A stretch of DNA of 52,531 nucleotides from Chitiniphilus shinanonensis DSM 23277 (GTDB lineage: Bacteria; Pseudomonadota; Gammaproteobacteria; Burkholderiales; Chitinibacteraceae): positions 191,515 through 244,045 of the forward strand of contig NZ_KB895335.1 of assembly GCF_000374805.1 (NCBI RefSeq), in the 5' to 3' direction. This document shows positions 41,532 to 52,531 of this stretch, one piece after another. The notes below the pieces were generated by a model that was not told the DNA's origin, did not search any database, and saw nothing but the letters and a program-made list of their open reading frames with translations. The position numbers and the translations under genes are program-made. The number at the start of each line of letters is the position of its first letter. The stretch's first letter is position 1.

Positions 41532-42869
41532 TCACTTGCCGATGCAGAACTTGCTGAAGATCACCCCCAGCAGGTCGTCGGAGGTGAATTCGCCGGTAAT
41601 CTCGTTGAGCACGTTCTGCGCCAGCCGCAGTTCCTCGGCGAACAATTCCACCTGCTGGTAGGCCGCCAGGGCCTGGTCCAGGTGGGCGCTGGCGCGGCGG
41701 ATGGCGTCCAGATGGCGCTCGCGGGCGATGAACACGCCGTCGTCGCCGTGCCAGCCCACCTGATGCAGCAGGCGCTGGCGCAGCGCGTCCAGGCCCTCGC
41801 CGGTCTTGGCCGAAACGTGCACCACGTCGCGGGCCACGTCGCCGGGCACGTCGCCGGTGAGGTCCACCTTGTTGAACACCCGCAGCACCGGCAACTCGCG
41901 CGGCAGGCGGCCCAGGATGTCCAGGTCGTGCTGGGTGACGCCCTCGCGGCTGTCCACCAGCAGCAAGGCCAGGTCGGCCTTGGCGATGGCGGCCCAGGTG
42001 CGTTCGATGCCGATGCGCTCCACCACATCGTCGGTGGCGCGCAGGCCGGCGGTGTCGATGACGTGGACCGGCACGCCTTCGAGCTGAATCAGCTCGCGCA
42101 CGGTGTCGCGCGTGGTGCCGGCGATGTCGGTGACAATGGCGACCTCTTCACCGGCCAGCGCGTTCATCAGGCTGGATTTGCCGACGTTGGGCTGGCCGAT
42201 CAGCACCACGTGCATGCCTTCGCGCAACAGCTTGCCCTGGGTGGCTGTCGCCAGCACCCGCGCCAGTTGCGCCTGCAACTCGCAGAGCTGGCCGCGCGCG
42301 TCGGCGGCCTCGAGAAAATCGATGTCTTCTTCGGGGAAATCCAGCGTGGCCTCGACCAGCATCCGCAGGTGGATCAGCGCGTCGACCAGCGCACGCACTT
42401 CCAGCGAGAATGCGCCGTCCAGCGACTTGAGCGCCGAGCGCGCGGCGGCTTCGGACTGGGCGTCGATCAGGTCGGCCACGGCCTCGGCCTGCGCCAGGTC
42501 GAGCTTGCCGTTGAGGAAGGCGCGCTTGCTGAACTCGCCCGGCTCGGCATGGCGCGCGCCCAGCTCGATGCAGCGCCGCAGCAGCATGCCCAGCACCACC
42601 GGGCCGCCGTGGCCCTGGATTTCCAGCACGTCCTCGCCGGTGAACGAATTGGGGCCGGGGAAGAAAATCGCCAGTCCTTCGTCGATGGCCGAGGTGTCGG
42701 CGGCGCGAAAGCGGGCGAAATGGGCATGGCGTGGCGACAGCGGCCGGCCGATCAGGCCCTCGACGATGGCTTCCAGGCGGGAACCGGAAATACGGATGAC
42801 CCCGACACCGCCGCGCCCCGGGGCGGTGGCGATGGCGGCAATGGGAGGAGCAGTTGCGACAGACGGCAT
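41532..42869 (-). CDS. mnmE: tRNA modification GTPase
   Basis: A 445-residue enzyme that, with MnmG, installs 5-carboxymethylaminomethyl-type groups on wobble uridine 34. Motifs: N-terminal tetrahydrofolate domain ([19 protein letters not shown]), G1 [11 protein letters not shown]3 DIAGTTRDT / DTAGLR, G4 NKVD, and the C-terminal CIGK whose cysteine is invariant. The ATG begins [18 protein letters not shown]. It is the last gene of the minus-strand origin cluster. Confidence 0.97.
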   Translation of the reverse strand: MPSVATAPPIAAIATAPGRGGVGVIRISGSRLEAIVEGLIGRPLSPRHAHFARFRAADTSAIDEGLAIFFPGPNSFTGEDVLEIQGHGGPVVLGMLLRRCIELGARHAEPGEFSKRAFLNGKLDLAQAEAVADLIDAQSEAAARSALKSLDGAFSLEVRALVDALIHLRMLVEATLDFPEEDIDFLEAADARGQLCELQAQLARVLATATQGKLLREGMHVVLIGQPNVGKSSLMNALAGEEVAIVTDIAGTTRDTVRELIQLEGVPVHVIDTAGLRATDDVVERIGIERTWAAIAKADLALLLVDSREGVTQHDLDILGRLPRELPVLRVFNKVDLTGDVPGDVARDVVHVSAKTGEGLDALRQRLLHQVGWHGDDGVFIARERHLDAIRRASAHLDQALAAYQQVELFAEELRLAQNVLNEITGEFTSDDLLGVIFSKFCIGK

Positions 42870-43030
42870 GGAACAGGGATCGATCAGGGTGACACAACGC
42901 GCCCGCAACTGCCGTGCCACAACGGGCCCGGCGGCGGCTTCCGGGCGCGCACGAACAAGCGCGACAGCCTAACACAAGCGCTGCGCCGCACTGCAACATC
43001 CGCACGAACGGCGCCGCCTCCCGCCCATGC

Positions 43031-43058
43031 AAAACGCCACCCGCTGGGGGTGGCGTTC
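43031..43058 (-). terminator. Intrinsic terminator after yidC
   Basis: On the minus strand AACGCCACCC pairs with GGGTGGCGTT across a five-base loop and is followed by TTTTG. It separates yidC from mnmE. Confidence 0.85.
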
Positions 43059-43078
43059 GGCGAAGGGCGATCCGGCGA

Positions 43079-44782
43079 TCAGGCCGGCTTCTTGGGCGGC
43101 ACAGGCTTCTTGGGCTTGTCCGTCTTGGCGTCCTTGTCGGCGTTCTCGATGGTGCGGGTGATCCACCACTGTTGCAGGATCGACAGCACGTTGTTCACCA
43201 CGTAGTACAACACCAGGCCGGCCGGGAAGAACAGGAAGAACACGCTGAACGCCAGCGGCATGATCTTCATCATCTTGGCCTGCATCGGGTCCGGCGGGGG
43301 CGGCGACAGGCTGGTCTGGATGTACATCGACACCGCCATCAGGATCGGCAGCACGAAGTACGGATCCTTCACCGACAGATCGTGGATCCAGAACATCCAC
43401 GGCGCCTGGCGCAACTCGACCGCGGCGATCAGCGCCCAGTACAGCGCGATGAAGATGGGGATCTGCACCAGCATCGGCAGGCAGCCGCCGAGCGGGTTGA
43501 CCTTCTCGGTCTTGTACATCTCCATCACGGCCTGCTGGAACTTCACCTTGTCGTCGCCGTGACGCTCCTTGAGCTGCTCCATGCGCGGCGCCAGCTTGCG
43601 CATGCGGGCCATCGAACGGTACGACGCGGATGCCAGCGGATAGAACACGGCCTTGATCAGCACGGTGAGCAGGATGATGGCCCAGCCCCAGTTGCCGACC
43701 ACCTTGTGGATCTGATCCAGCACCCAGAACAGCGGCTTGGAGAACACGGTGAAGATGCCGTAGTCCTTCACCAGATCGAAGCCGTCGGCCACCTGGTCGA
43801 GCACGCGGGTTTCCTGCGGGCCGACGAACAGCGGCATGCTGGCTTCGAACTTGCCGCCAGCGGCGATGGTGGGCAGGTCGACGATCACGCCGGCCGAGTA
43901 CAGGCCATCGGACAGGCGCTTCATCTCGTAGCGGCAGTCGCGCGGGCCGCACAGCGACGGCCGGCCCTTGGGCGATGCCACCCAGGCGCTGGCGAAGTAG
44001 TGCTGGATCATCGCGACCCAGCCATCCTTGGCCGCCTTGACGTATTCGGCGGAGCCTTTGTCCAGCTTGGAGAAATCGGCCTTCTGGAACTTGCCGGTCT
44101 CGGTGTAGACGGCCGGACCGGTGAAGGTGTGGGCGCCGAAGAAGCCGGGGTTGTCCACCTGGCCGTCGCGCAGCAGGCGGTAGTACGCCGACGCGGTCAG
44201 CGGCTTGGCGGTGCCGTTGACGATCTCGTACTTCACGTCGATCAGGTACTGGCCGCGGCGGAAGGTATACACCTTGGCGATCTGCACGCCGGCCGGGCCG
44301 GCGGCGGTCAGGCGCACCGTCAGCGCATCCTGGCCGGGCGCCAGCGCGTAGTCGCGCTGCTCGGCCGTGAACACCGCCTTGTGGGTCGGCAGGCCGTCGC
44401 CCAACAGGCCGGTCTGCGCCACGTAGGTGTGGTCCTTGCCATCGGTGAACATCACGAACGGCTGGCTGGGATTGCCCGGCATGCCATGCTTGAGCAGCGC
44501 CACGCGGCGCAGGTCGCCGCCGATGCTGTCGATCTGCGCATCGAACAGATCGGTCTTCACATGGATGCGCTCGGCCGATTGCAGGCGACCGCTATCGGGC
44601 GCGCTGCCCGGCTGGGCGGTGGCGGCAGTCCGGGGCGCGGCGGCGGGCAGGTCGGCGGAAGCCGGTGCCGACGCGGCGGGCGCGTTGGCCGGCTGCGGGA
44701 AGCGCTGGCTCATCCACTTCTGCCAGAAGAAGAGAATGCCGAAGGACAGCGCAATGAACAGAATGAGTCGCTTGGAATCCAT
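43079..44782 (-). CDS. yidC: Membrane protein insertase YidC
   Basis: A 567-residue insertase. N-terminal helix (MDSKRLILFIALSFGILFFWQKW), large periplasmic P1 domain (about 60-340) and the five-helix core with GNWGWAIILLTVLIKAVFYPLASASYRSMARMRKLAPRM, where the hydrophilic-groove arginine lies, and VNPLGGCLPMLVQIPIFIALYW. The Lys/Pro-rich C-terminus (KPKKPVPPKKPA) resembles ribosome-contact tails. It follows yidD by 17 bases. Confidence 0.97.
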   Translation of the reverse strand: MDSKRLILFIALSFGILFFWQKWMSQRFPQPANAPAASAPASADLPAAAPRTAATAQPGSAPDSGRLQSAERIHVKTDLFDAQIDSIGGDLRRVALLKHGMPGNPSQPFVMFTDGKDHTYVAQTGLLGDGLPTHKAVFTAEQRDYALAPGQDALTVRLTAAGPAGVQIAKVYTFRRGQYLIDVKYEIVNGTAKPLTASAYYRLLRDGQVDNPGFFGAHTFTGPAVYTETGKFQKADFSKLDKGSAEYVKAAKDGWVAMIQHYFASAWVASPKGRPSLCGPRDCRYEMKRLSDGLYSAGVIVDLPTIAAGGKFEASMPLFVGPQETRVLDQVADGFDLVKDYGIFTVFSKPLFWVLDQIHKVVGNWGWAIILLTVLIKAVFYPLASASYRSMARMRKLAPRMEQLKERHGDDKVKFQQAVMEMYKTEKVNPLGGCLPMLVQIPIFIALYWALIAAVELRQAPWMFWIHDLSVKDPYFVLPILMAVSMYIQTSLSPPPPDPMQAKMMKIMPLAFSVFFLFFPAGLVLYYVVNNVLSILQQWWITRTIENADKDAKTDKPKKPVPPKKPA

Positions 44783-44799
44783 CGTGGGCTCGGGATCGA

Positions 44800-44991
44800 T
44801 CAGGGAACGGGGTCCGGGCCACTCCCACCCCAAGGGTGGCAGCGACAAAGACGGCGGATTGTAAGCCACCCGCCGCGACACGCGCCATATTTGGCGAATG
44901 CCTCGACGGCGTACTGCGAACAGGTGGGAGTGAAACGACAGCGGGGGCCCAGCAGCGGACTGACGGTGTACCGATAAAGTTTCACCAGCAT
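44800..44991 (-). CDS. yidD: Membrane protein insertion efficiency factor YidD
   Basis: A 63-residue small basic protein with the full YidD signature: [51 protein letters not shown] and DPVP end. It lies in its invariant place between rnpA and yidC. The ATG chosen is the first in frame; a TTG three codons upstream is possible and would bring it nearer the usual length. It is thought to assist YidC at the inner membrane. Confidence 0.93.
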   Translation of the reverse strand: MLVKLYRYTVSPLLGPRCRFTPTCSQYAVEAFAKYGACRGGWLTIRRLCRCHPWGGSGPDPVP

Positions 44992-45046
44992 GATCGCCAA
45001 GCGGGCACCGGGGCCGACGTGGGCGGCAGGCGCGACGTCGCAGCGG

Positions 45047-45427
45047 TTACACACCGCCGCCACCCTGGGGAAACCGGCCGCGGATGCGGCGGAACAACTG
45101 CGCCAGCGCGTCGCGCGCGGCGGCGCCTTCCGTCCGGCCGAACGCACGGCGCGGGCGGACCACGAGGTCGATGCCGGCCAACTGGGCGGCCTCGTGTCGG
45201 AACAGCTCGCGCACGGTGCGCTTGATGTAGTTGCGCCCGACGGCCCGACGATCGGTACGACGCCCGACCACCACGCCCAGACGGGCGCGGCCCATGCCGT
45301 TGGGGCGACCCAGCACCTGGAAGTACTCGTTCCCCACCGAGCAGCGCAAATTAAAAACGGATGAAAATTCATCCGTTTTCAACAGGCGCATCGCCCGCGT
45401 ATACCGATAGCGGCCAGCGCCGGCCAC
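45047..45427 (-). CDS. rnpA: RNase P protein component
   Basis: A 126-residue basic protein that helps the RNase P RNA bind pre-tRNA. Motifs: [12 protein letters not shown] near the start and the RNR-type [18 protein letters not shown]. The GTG start at 45427, 15 bases after rpmH, was preferred because it keeps the basic [10 protein letters not shown] segment; an ATG at 45389-45391 is an alternative giving 114 residues. The codons for KTDEFSSVF form a perfect hairpin followed by T5, discussed separately. Confidence 0.93.
   Translation of the reverse strand: MAGAGRYRYTRAMRLLKTDEFSSVFNLRCSVGNEYFQVLGRPNGMGRARLGVVVGRRTDRRAVGRNYIKRTVRELFRHEAAQLAGIDLVVRPRRAFGRTEGAAARDALAQLFRRIRGRFPQGGGGV
45351..45380 (-). 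terminator. Terminator-like hairpin inside the start of rnpA
   Basis: On the minus strand AAAACGGATGAA pairs perfectly with TTCATCCGTTTT and runs into TTTTTAATTT. It sits 47-76 bases into rnpA, just downstream of rpmH. It could attenuate transcription so that L34 is made in excess of the RNase P protein. Confidence 0.6.
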
Positions 45428-45442
45428 GGCGCGCTAAAGCGG

Positions 45443-45577
45443 TCAGACGCCGAGGCAGGCGCGGCCCTTGCTGCGACGGGCGTTCAGCACGGCACGACCA
45501 CCACGGGTCTTCATGCGGGCGCGAAAGCCATGGGTGCGCTTGCGACGGATAACGGAGGGTTGAAAAGTACGCTTCAT
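45443..45577 (-). CDS. rpmH: 50S ribosomal protein L34
   Basis: A 44-residue protein with the complete L34 sequence pattern ([27 protein letters not shown]...). First gene of the minus-strand operon rpmH-rnpA-yidD-yidC, driven by a near-consensus promoter at 45613-45641. Confidence 0.98.
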   Translation of the reverse strand: MKRTFQPSVIRRKRTHGFRARMKTRGGRAVLNARRSKGRACLGV

Positions 45578-45612
45578 GTTCTGAATTCCTGGCCGGACTA
45601 AGTAAACCGTTA

Positions 45613-45641
45613 ATTACACAGTCAAAGCCGGTCAATGTCAA
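45613..45641 (-). promoter_or_regulatory. rpmH promoter
   Basis: On the minus strand TTGACA (45636-45641), a 17-base spacer and TGTAAT (45613-45618): six of six and five of six matches to the sigma-70 consensus. Confidence 0.88.
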
Positions 45642-45672
45642 CCAGTGCGCAGGCGCAACGGCGGGCGGCGCT

Positions 45673-45703
45673 TGTGGATAACTTTGCCCCGAGCGATTAG
45701 AAT
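45673..45703 (+). promoter_or_regulatory. dnaA promoter overlapping a DnaA box
   Basis: TAGAAT (45698-45703) with TGGATA (45675-45680) 17 bases upstream is a plausible dnaA promoter. A perfect DnaA box, TTATCCACA on the minus strand, covers 45673-45681 and thus the -35, which would allow DnaA to repress its own gene. Confidence 0.65.
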
Positions 45704-45820
45704 CCCCCTCTCCACCCCACCACACCCCGCCACAACACAGACCCTTCCATCACGCAGCCACGCTGCCGCTGGACGGTCTTTTATTCTCTGCGGGGTGGCA
45801 ATGCCGAAGAAACACAAGCC

Positions 45821-47227
45821 ATGTCCGCACTGGAAAACTGCTGGTCCCATTGTCTCGCCACGCTCGAAGAGCGCCTGGGCGCGGACCAGTTCCGCATCTG
45901 GATCAGGCCGCTGGTCGCCGAGGCCAACGGCGACGCGCTGAGCCTGATCGTGCCGAACCAGATTTTCCTGCAGTTCATCCGCGACCGTTACATGGGCCTG
46001 ATCGAAGAAGCCGCCACCACCTTCTTCAACGGCGAGCCGCCGAGCATCGAACTCAAGGTGGGCAGCGCCGCGCGCAAGGCGCCGCCGCCGCAGACCCCCG
46101 CCGCACCGGCCCAGCCGGCCAGCGCCCGCCCCGCGATCCAGAGCTTCGCGCCCAGCGCGCCGCCGGCCGCGCGCCCGGCGCTGGCCGCCGCCGCGGCCAA
46201 CCACGAGACCACGCGCCTCAACCCGAACTTCACCTTCGAAACGCTGGTCACCGGCAAGGCCAACCAACTGGCGCGCGCCGCGGCCGAGCAGGTGGCCGAG
46301 AACCCCGGCGTCAGCTACAACCCGCTGTTCGTCTACGGCGGCGTCGGCCTGGGCAAGACCCACTTGATCCAGGCCATCGGCAACCTGGTGCACCAACGCA
46401 ACCCGCAGACCAAGATCCGCTACATCCACGCCGAAAAATACGTGGCCGACGTGGTCAAGGCCTACCAGCACAAGGCGTTCGACGAGTTCAAGCGCTACTA
46501 CCATTCGCTGGACTTGCTGCTGATCGACGACATCCAGTTCTTCGTCGGCAAGGACAAGACCCAGGAAGAATTCTTCTACGCCTTCAACGCCCTGGTCGAA
46601 GCGCACAAGCAGATCATCATCACCTCCGACCGCTACCCCAAGGAAATCGACGGTCTGCAGGAGCGCCTGACCAGCCGCTTCTCCTGGGGCCTGACCGTGG
46701 CGATCGAGCCGCCCGAGCTGGAAATGCGCGTGGCGATCCTGATGAAAAAGGCCGAGCGCGAGAACTTCAAGCTCGACTCCACCGTGGCGTTCTTCGTCGC
46801 CAAGAACATCCGCTCCAACGTGCGCGAGCTGGAAGGCGCGCTCAAGCGCGTGCTGGCCTACGCCCGCTTCACCAACCAGCCGCTGACGCTGGAGGCCGCC
46901 AAGGAAGCGCTGCGCGACATCCTGGCCGCCGGCAACCGCCAGATCTCGGTGGAGAACATCCAGAAGACGGTGGCCGACTACTACAAGATCAAGGTCGCGG
47001 ACATGCACTCCAAGAAGCGCACCCGCGACATCGCCCGACCGCGCCAGATCGCCATGGCGCTGACCAAGGAACTCACCCAGATGAGCCTGCCGGCCGTGGG
47101 CGAAGCCTTCGGCGGGCGCGACCACACCACGGTGCTGCATGCCTGTCGCACCATCGAAGACCTGCGGCAGAACGACACCGAACTGGCGCATCAATACGGC
47201 GTATTGCTGCAGATGCTGCGCAGCTGA
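45821..47227 (+). CDS. dnaA: Chromosomal replication initiator DnaA
   Basis: A 468-residue initiator. Domain I (about 1-85; [25 protein letters not shown]), a Pro/Ala-rich domain II linker, AAA+ domain III with Walker [10 protein letters not shown] and Walker [10 protein letters not shown], and DNA-binding domain IV with the box-recognition segment [15 protein letters not shown]. Start MSALENCW is the normal N-terminus. It diverges from rpmH and precedes dnaN. Confidence 0.98.
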   Translation: MSALENCWSHCLATLEERLGADQFRIWIRPLVAEANGDALSLIVPNQIFLQFIRDRYMGLIEEAATTFFNGEPPSIELKVGSAARKAPPPQTPAAPAQPASARPAIQSFAPSAPPAARPALAAAAANHETTRLNPNFTFETLVTGKANQLARAAAEQVAENPGVSYNPLFVYGGVGLGKTHLIQAIGNLVHQRNPQTKIRYIHAEKYVADVVKAYQHKAFDEFKRYYHSLDLLLIDDIQFFVGKDKTQEEFFYAFNALVEAHKQIIITSDRYPKEIDGLQERLTSRFSWGLTVAIEPPELEMRVAILMKKAERENFKLDSTVAFFVAKNIRSNVRELEGALKRVLAYARFTNQPLTLEAAKEALRDILAAGNRQISVENIQKTVADYYKIKVADMHSKKRTRDIARPRQIAMALTKELTQMSLPAVGEAFGGRDHTTVLHACRTIEDLRQNDTELAHQYGVLLQMLRS

Positions 47228-47330
47228 CGCAGCACGCAGGCGCCCGTTCAGCAGCCCCTGGCAGCGTGTCGAAAGCGCCGCCCGAATCGGGTAACATCCC
47301 TCTGTTTAACTTCTTTGCGGATTCATCACG

Positions 47331-48437
47331 ATGCAACTCCTGCAAGCCGAACGCGACGCGCTCCTGAAACCGCTGGCAACCGTGACCGGCATCGTTGAAC
47401 GTCGGCACACCTTGCCCATCCTGTCGAACGTCCTGATCCAGAAGAGCGGCGACACCCTCGCCTTCACCGGCACCGACCTGGAAATCCAGATCGCCAGCAC
47501 CCAGGCCGACGGGTTTTCCGGCAACGACTTCGCGCTCACCGTATCCGCCAAGAAGCTTTCCGACATCCTGCGCGCCATCCCCGACAAATCGGTGGTGACC
47601 TTCGAGGAAAACGAATCGCGCCTGACCGTGAAGGCCGGCAAGAGCCGCTTCGCCTTGCAGACCCTGCCTTCGGCCGACTTTCCCACCCTGTCGGTGGACA
47701 CCAACCTGCGCGCCACCGTGCGCATGCCGCAAGGCCAGTTGAAGGCCCTGCTCGGCCGCGTGCAATACGCCATGGCCCACCAGGACATCCGCTACTACCT
47801 GAACGGCCTGTTCCTGGTCACCGAGGGCAACCATCTCAAGCTGGTCGCCACCGACGGCCACCGCCTGGCCTACGCGTCCGCCGAACTGGAAACCAGCTTC
47901 GACAAGAACGAAGTGATCCTGCCGCGCAAGACCATCCTGGAACTGTACAAGCTGCTGCAGGAAGTGGACGACGAAGTCACCATCGACATCGCCGGCAACC
48001 AGGTGAAGTTCAGCTTCGGCAACGTGGTCATCCACTCCAAGGTGGTGGACGGCAAGTTCCCCGACTACAACCGCGTGATCCCGCAGAACAACGACAAGCT
48101 GCTCACCATCGAGCGCCCGCTGCTGCTGGCCGCGCTGCAACGCGCCGCCATCCTTTCCAACGAGAAATTCCGCGGCGTGCGGCTGGTGCTGACCGACGGC
48201 GTGCTGAAGATCCTGTGCAACAACAACGAGCAGGAAGAAGCCCAGGAAGAAGTGGAAGTGGATTACACCGGCGCCCCGCTGGATATCGGCTTCAACATCC
48301 AGTACCTGCTCGATGTACTGACCAATCTTTCGGTGGAACAGCTGAACTTCACCTTCGGCGACGTCAACTCGTCGGTGCTGGTGACCATCGCCGACAACGA
48401 GCACTTCAAATACATCGTCATGCCGATGCGCATCTAG
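47331..48437 (+). CDS. dnaN: DNA polymerase III beta subunit (sliding clamp)
   Basis: A 368-residue clamp. The start MQLLQAERDALLKPLATVTGIVERRHTLPILSNVLI and end YIVMPMRI are diagnostic, and the length is normal. It follows dnaA by 103 bases. recF, which usually follows in gammaproteobacteria, is absent; gyrB comes next. Confidence 0.98.
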   Translation: MQLLQAERDALLKPLATVTGIVERRHTLPILSNVLIQKSGDTLAFTGTDLEIQIASTQADGFSGNDFALTVSAKKLSDILRAIPDKSVVTFEENESRLTVKAGKSRFALQTLPSADFPTLSVDTNLRATVRMPQGQLKALLGRVQYAMAHQDIRYYLNGLFLVTEGNHLKLVATDGHRLAYASAELETSFDKNEVILPRKTILELYKLLQEVDDEVTIDIAGNQVKFSFGNVVIHSKVVDGKFPDYNRVIPQNNDKLLTIERPLLLAALQRAAILSNEKFRGVRLVLTDGVLKILCNNNEQEEAQEEVEVDYTGAPLDIGFNIQYLLDVLTNLSVEQLNFTFGDVNSSVLVTIADNEHFKYIVMPMRI

Positions 48438-48454
48438 ACGAACATGAGCGCCGC

Positions 48455-48482
48455 AAGGTCGGGGCCGATCCCCGACCTTTTG
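48455..48482 (+). terminator. Hairpin between dnaN and gyrB
   Basis: AAGGTCGGGG-CCGAT-CCCCGACCTT followed by TTGTCTTT: terminator-like stem 18 bases after the dnaN stop. It may end or attenuate transcription into gyrB. Confidence 0.7.
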
Positions 48483-48499
48483 TCTTTCATGCAGGCTGA

Positions 48500-50941
<2,442 letters not shown>

Positions 50942-51004
50942 TGATGTAGGATCCGATTGAGATCTAGATTTTTCCCAAATCTCTAGATTTCTGGGATTTA
51001 TCTG

Positions 51005-51034
51005 GAAGCCTCCCCTAGTGGGAGGCTTCTTTTT
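51005..51034 (+). terminator. Intrinsic terminator of gyrB
   Basis: GAAGCCTCCC-CTAGT-GGGAGGCTTC followed by TTTTT. An additional imperfect AT-rich stem (AGATCTAGATTT / AAATCTCTAGAT) lies just upstream at about 50960-50990. Confidence 0.93.
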
Positions 51035-51114
51035 ATTCAGCTGTCCATACAGCGATTCGATTCGCTGAACCCACGCTTCGAGGCTTCGATACTCACCCCA
51101 GATTCCCTTTAGGC

Positions 51115-52531
51115 TTATTGCAGCGCAGCGTCACCGGGAGCATCCTTTAGGTCTGCTTCCTCGGCAGGAGAATCTGGCACATTGGCAGATGCATCATATG
51201 CAATCAATACAAGGCCAGAATGCTGAAGATCCCTGCTCGTCATGGAGAGCGTGTCGATCTGCTTTTTGTTTCTGGCAACAAGACCTTGCGTTACAGAGTT
51301 TGCCGATTTGAACTCAATGAAATTTTCACTACTGCGGTTGGAAACGATAAGGCCGTGTTCCAACGTCTCATACAAAATGCTCGACTTCTGGATAGATTTG
51401 AGAATATCTTTCGATCGCTCGTGAACCGTATCGGGGTCTATTTGATCGATTGCGCGGCAAATGTCTTCGCAAGCGCGTTCAGTAAGAACAAGCTTCTCTT
51501 GTGGCTTTTCCCCATCGGGGTTTCTGCCAATGTAGCACACGCCCCCATCGGCTAAAGATGCGATATTCAAGCTTCGCAGCTTTTTGTCGGTGCCTACAGT
51601 GAATGCCTCGATTCTGACCGCATGGGTTGCGGGCATAGGTGCCGCCAAGCCTACGCGACCCATAGAGGACAAGAGCTTTTGCTGAATTTCCAAAGCATGC
51701 AGATCGCGTAATCGACCGATTTTTTCAAAAGCAGCCTGGTCAGAAAGTAAAAGGTCGCTCAGCTCAGCGTGGGTGAGGGTGAGAACATGTTTCAGGTCCC
51801 ATTTAATACACCGTCGGATGCCATCTCCCATATCAAAAATTGGAGTCTTTGCACCATCGTTCTTCGCACTCCACGCTTCTGTTCTCAAGACCAGAAGATC
51901 ACCAGCGAGTAGCAGCACTCGTTTTAGCTGATTGCGCTGCAAGTCACAGGCAGGACTCAGAACGGCGACAACCATGTCTCCCTGGATCTCAGGAAGAACT
52001 ACTGGTACAACGACGTCGGCAGCAACGGGTGACGTTGCTTCGGCAAGCCCAGCAGCGGCTTTTACGACGGAGACCGCTGGTTTTCTGCGCAAGACATCGC
52101 CAAAGGAAACACTAGAGTCAATGGCACCGGGAAGTCTTAGCCGAGCGCGATTATGAAAGAGCGAATGCTCGACAAATTCCAAAAGATCGTTTGCTCCGGG
52201 CACAAGAGGCGCTGGAAATTTTGCCGTGTCGAGTTCGTTCAACGCCAAAGCCGTGTCGATGATGGAGGCATTAGCTTCAATTTCGTGTTGCAGGACCTTG
52301 TCGAAAACATCGACCAAATAGCTACCCATTGGCTCACCCTCTGCCGACAGCAATAGATATTGGATCTGTGCTAGGTCGGATAACCCAAGCCTTCGGATGA
52401 GGGCAGTGGTCCTGTCCCTTGCCGCATCAAGACCGTCTTCCCATGCGCATACAAATTCTGAGAGCTTGAGGGAATTTTGATAGTGTGTCGCCAGCCGGCC
52501 CAAGATTCTCTGCACCACACCATCCACTTGG
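51115..52531 (-). CDS. Unknown low-GC protein, 5' end beyond the window
   Basis: At least 470 codons, open to the window edge; the true start is probably outside. The first visible Met-type codon is a GTG at 52525-52527, with the frame still open before it. The protein is soluble, mixed alpha/beta, with a motif VVAVLSPACDLQR (about 186-198 counted from that GTG) and a helical region (DLLLSDQAAFEKIGRLRDLHALEIQQKLLSSMGRV). It contains no helix-turn-helix, P-loop or protease motif that I can name. The G+C content is visibly about half, far below its neighbours, pointing to horizontal acquisition next to gyrB. Proteins with a similar S-x-x-C-D motif occur in large conflict-system polypeptides, but that link is weak inference. 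Confidence 0.7.
   Translation of the reverse strand, partial: QVDGVVQRILGRLATHYQNSLKLSEFVCAWEDGLDAARDRTTALIRRLGLSDLAQIQYLLLSAEGEPMGSYLVDVFDKVLQHEIEANASIIDTALALNELDTAKFPAPLVPGANDLLEFVEHSLFHNRARLRLPGAIDSSVSFGDVLRRKPAVSVVKAAAGLAEATSPVAADVVVPVVLPEIQGDMVVAVLSPACDLQRNQLKRVLLLAGDLLVLRTEAWSAKNDGAKTPIFDMGDGIRRCIKWDLKHVLTLTHAELSDLLLSDQAAFEKIGRLRDLHALEIQQKLLSSMGRVGLAAPMPATHAVRIEAFTVGTDKKLRSLNIASLADGGVCYIGRNPDGEKPQEKLVLTERACEDICRAIDQIDPDTVHERSKDILKSIQKSSILYETLEHGLIVSNRSSENFIEFKSANSVTQGLVARNKKQIDTLSMTSRDLQHSGLVLIAYDASANVPDSPAEEADLKDAPGDAALQ

Larger units (their letters stand above)
45578..45820. other. rpmH-dnaA intergenic region, partial origin features
   Basis: The 243-base gap holds divergent promoters and one perfect DnaA box. 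I find no cluster of further consensus boxes and no AT-rich 13-mer array, so a full oriC is not shown here even though the gene context is classical. Confidence 0.6.

Overview
The window is a GC-rich chromosomal stretch (roughly two-thirds G+C by eye) from a Gram-negative proteobacterium. The best fit is a betaproteobacterium of the Neisseriales type (Chromobacterium/Chitinibacter relatives). This rests on the order mnmE-yidC-yidD-rnpA-rpmH / dnaA-dnaN-gyrB with no recF between dnaN and gyrB, on LPS core genes (waaA, waaC), on the O2-independent ubiquinone genes ubiT, ubiV and ubiU, and on an EmrCAB-type tripartite pump. The genus is an inference; no rRNA or tRNA gene is present to settle it.

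Layout. 1-4752: a hexanucleotide repeat, a glycine-zipper envelope protein, an EamA transporter, waaA-waaC, and a small membrane GGDEF protein with a degenerate active site. 4742-10328: a cobalamin block with cobU and btuB on the minus strand, a cobalamin riboswitch ahead of btuB, and cobT-cobC-cobS on the plus strand. cobS carries an in-frame 178-bp structured repeat. 10359-14591: ubiT-ubiV and ubiU flank an HD-GYP protein that has lost its HD dyad. 14833-20623: 6-phosphogluconate dehydrogenase, a PfkB-family sugar kinase, an active-type GGDEF enzyme, metY and a DUF2520-type protein. 20744-26119: patatin, rsuA, a C45-type hydrolase, an ABC-F ATPase and a uracil-DNA glycosylase-like protein. 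26243-31426: marR-emrC-emrA-emrB efflux locus. 31779-41470: two acetyltransferase genes, purC, hemolysin III, two TauE/SafE permeases, a BASS-type transporter, a chemoreceptor, an EVE-domain protein and a small secreted protein. 41532-50941: the replication-origin region, with minus-strand mnmE-yidC-yidD-rnpA-rpmH diverging from plus-strand dnaA-dnaN-gyrB. 51115-52531: a clearly lower-GC gene of unknown function, cut by the window edge, probably the start of an acquired island.

The most unusual feature is the load of dispersed structured repeats. Family A is two full 178-bp elements with 21-bp inverted ends, one translated in frame inside cobS and one whose first base completes the stop codon of a GGDEF gene, plus two short remnants. 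Family B is CACAGAG palindromes of 129-189 bp at four sites plus a 9-mer tandem version. Family C is GGGAAGAGGG purine/pyrimidine palindromes at three sites. There is also a single 75-bp palindrome at 40081. Several sit exactly at gene ends or inside operons, so they probably affect 3' ends, operon read-through and, for cobS, the protein itself. Two of three c-di-GMP-type proteins have degenerate catalytic motifs, which suggests binding or scaffolding roles.
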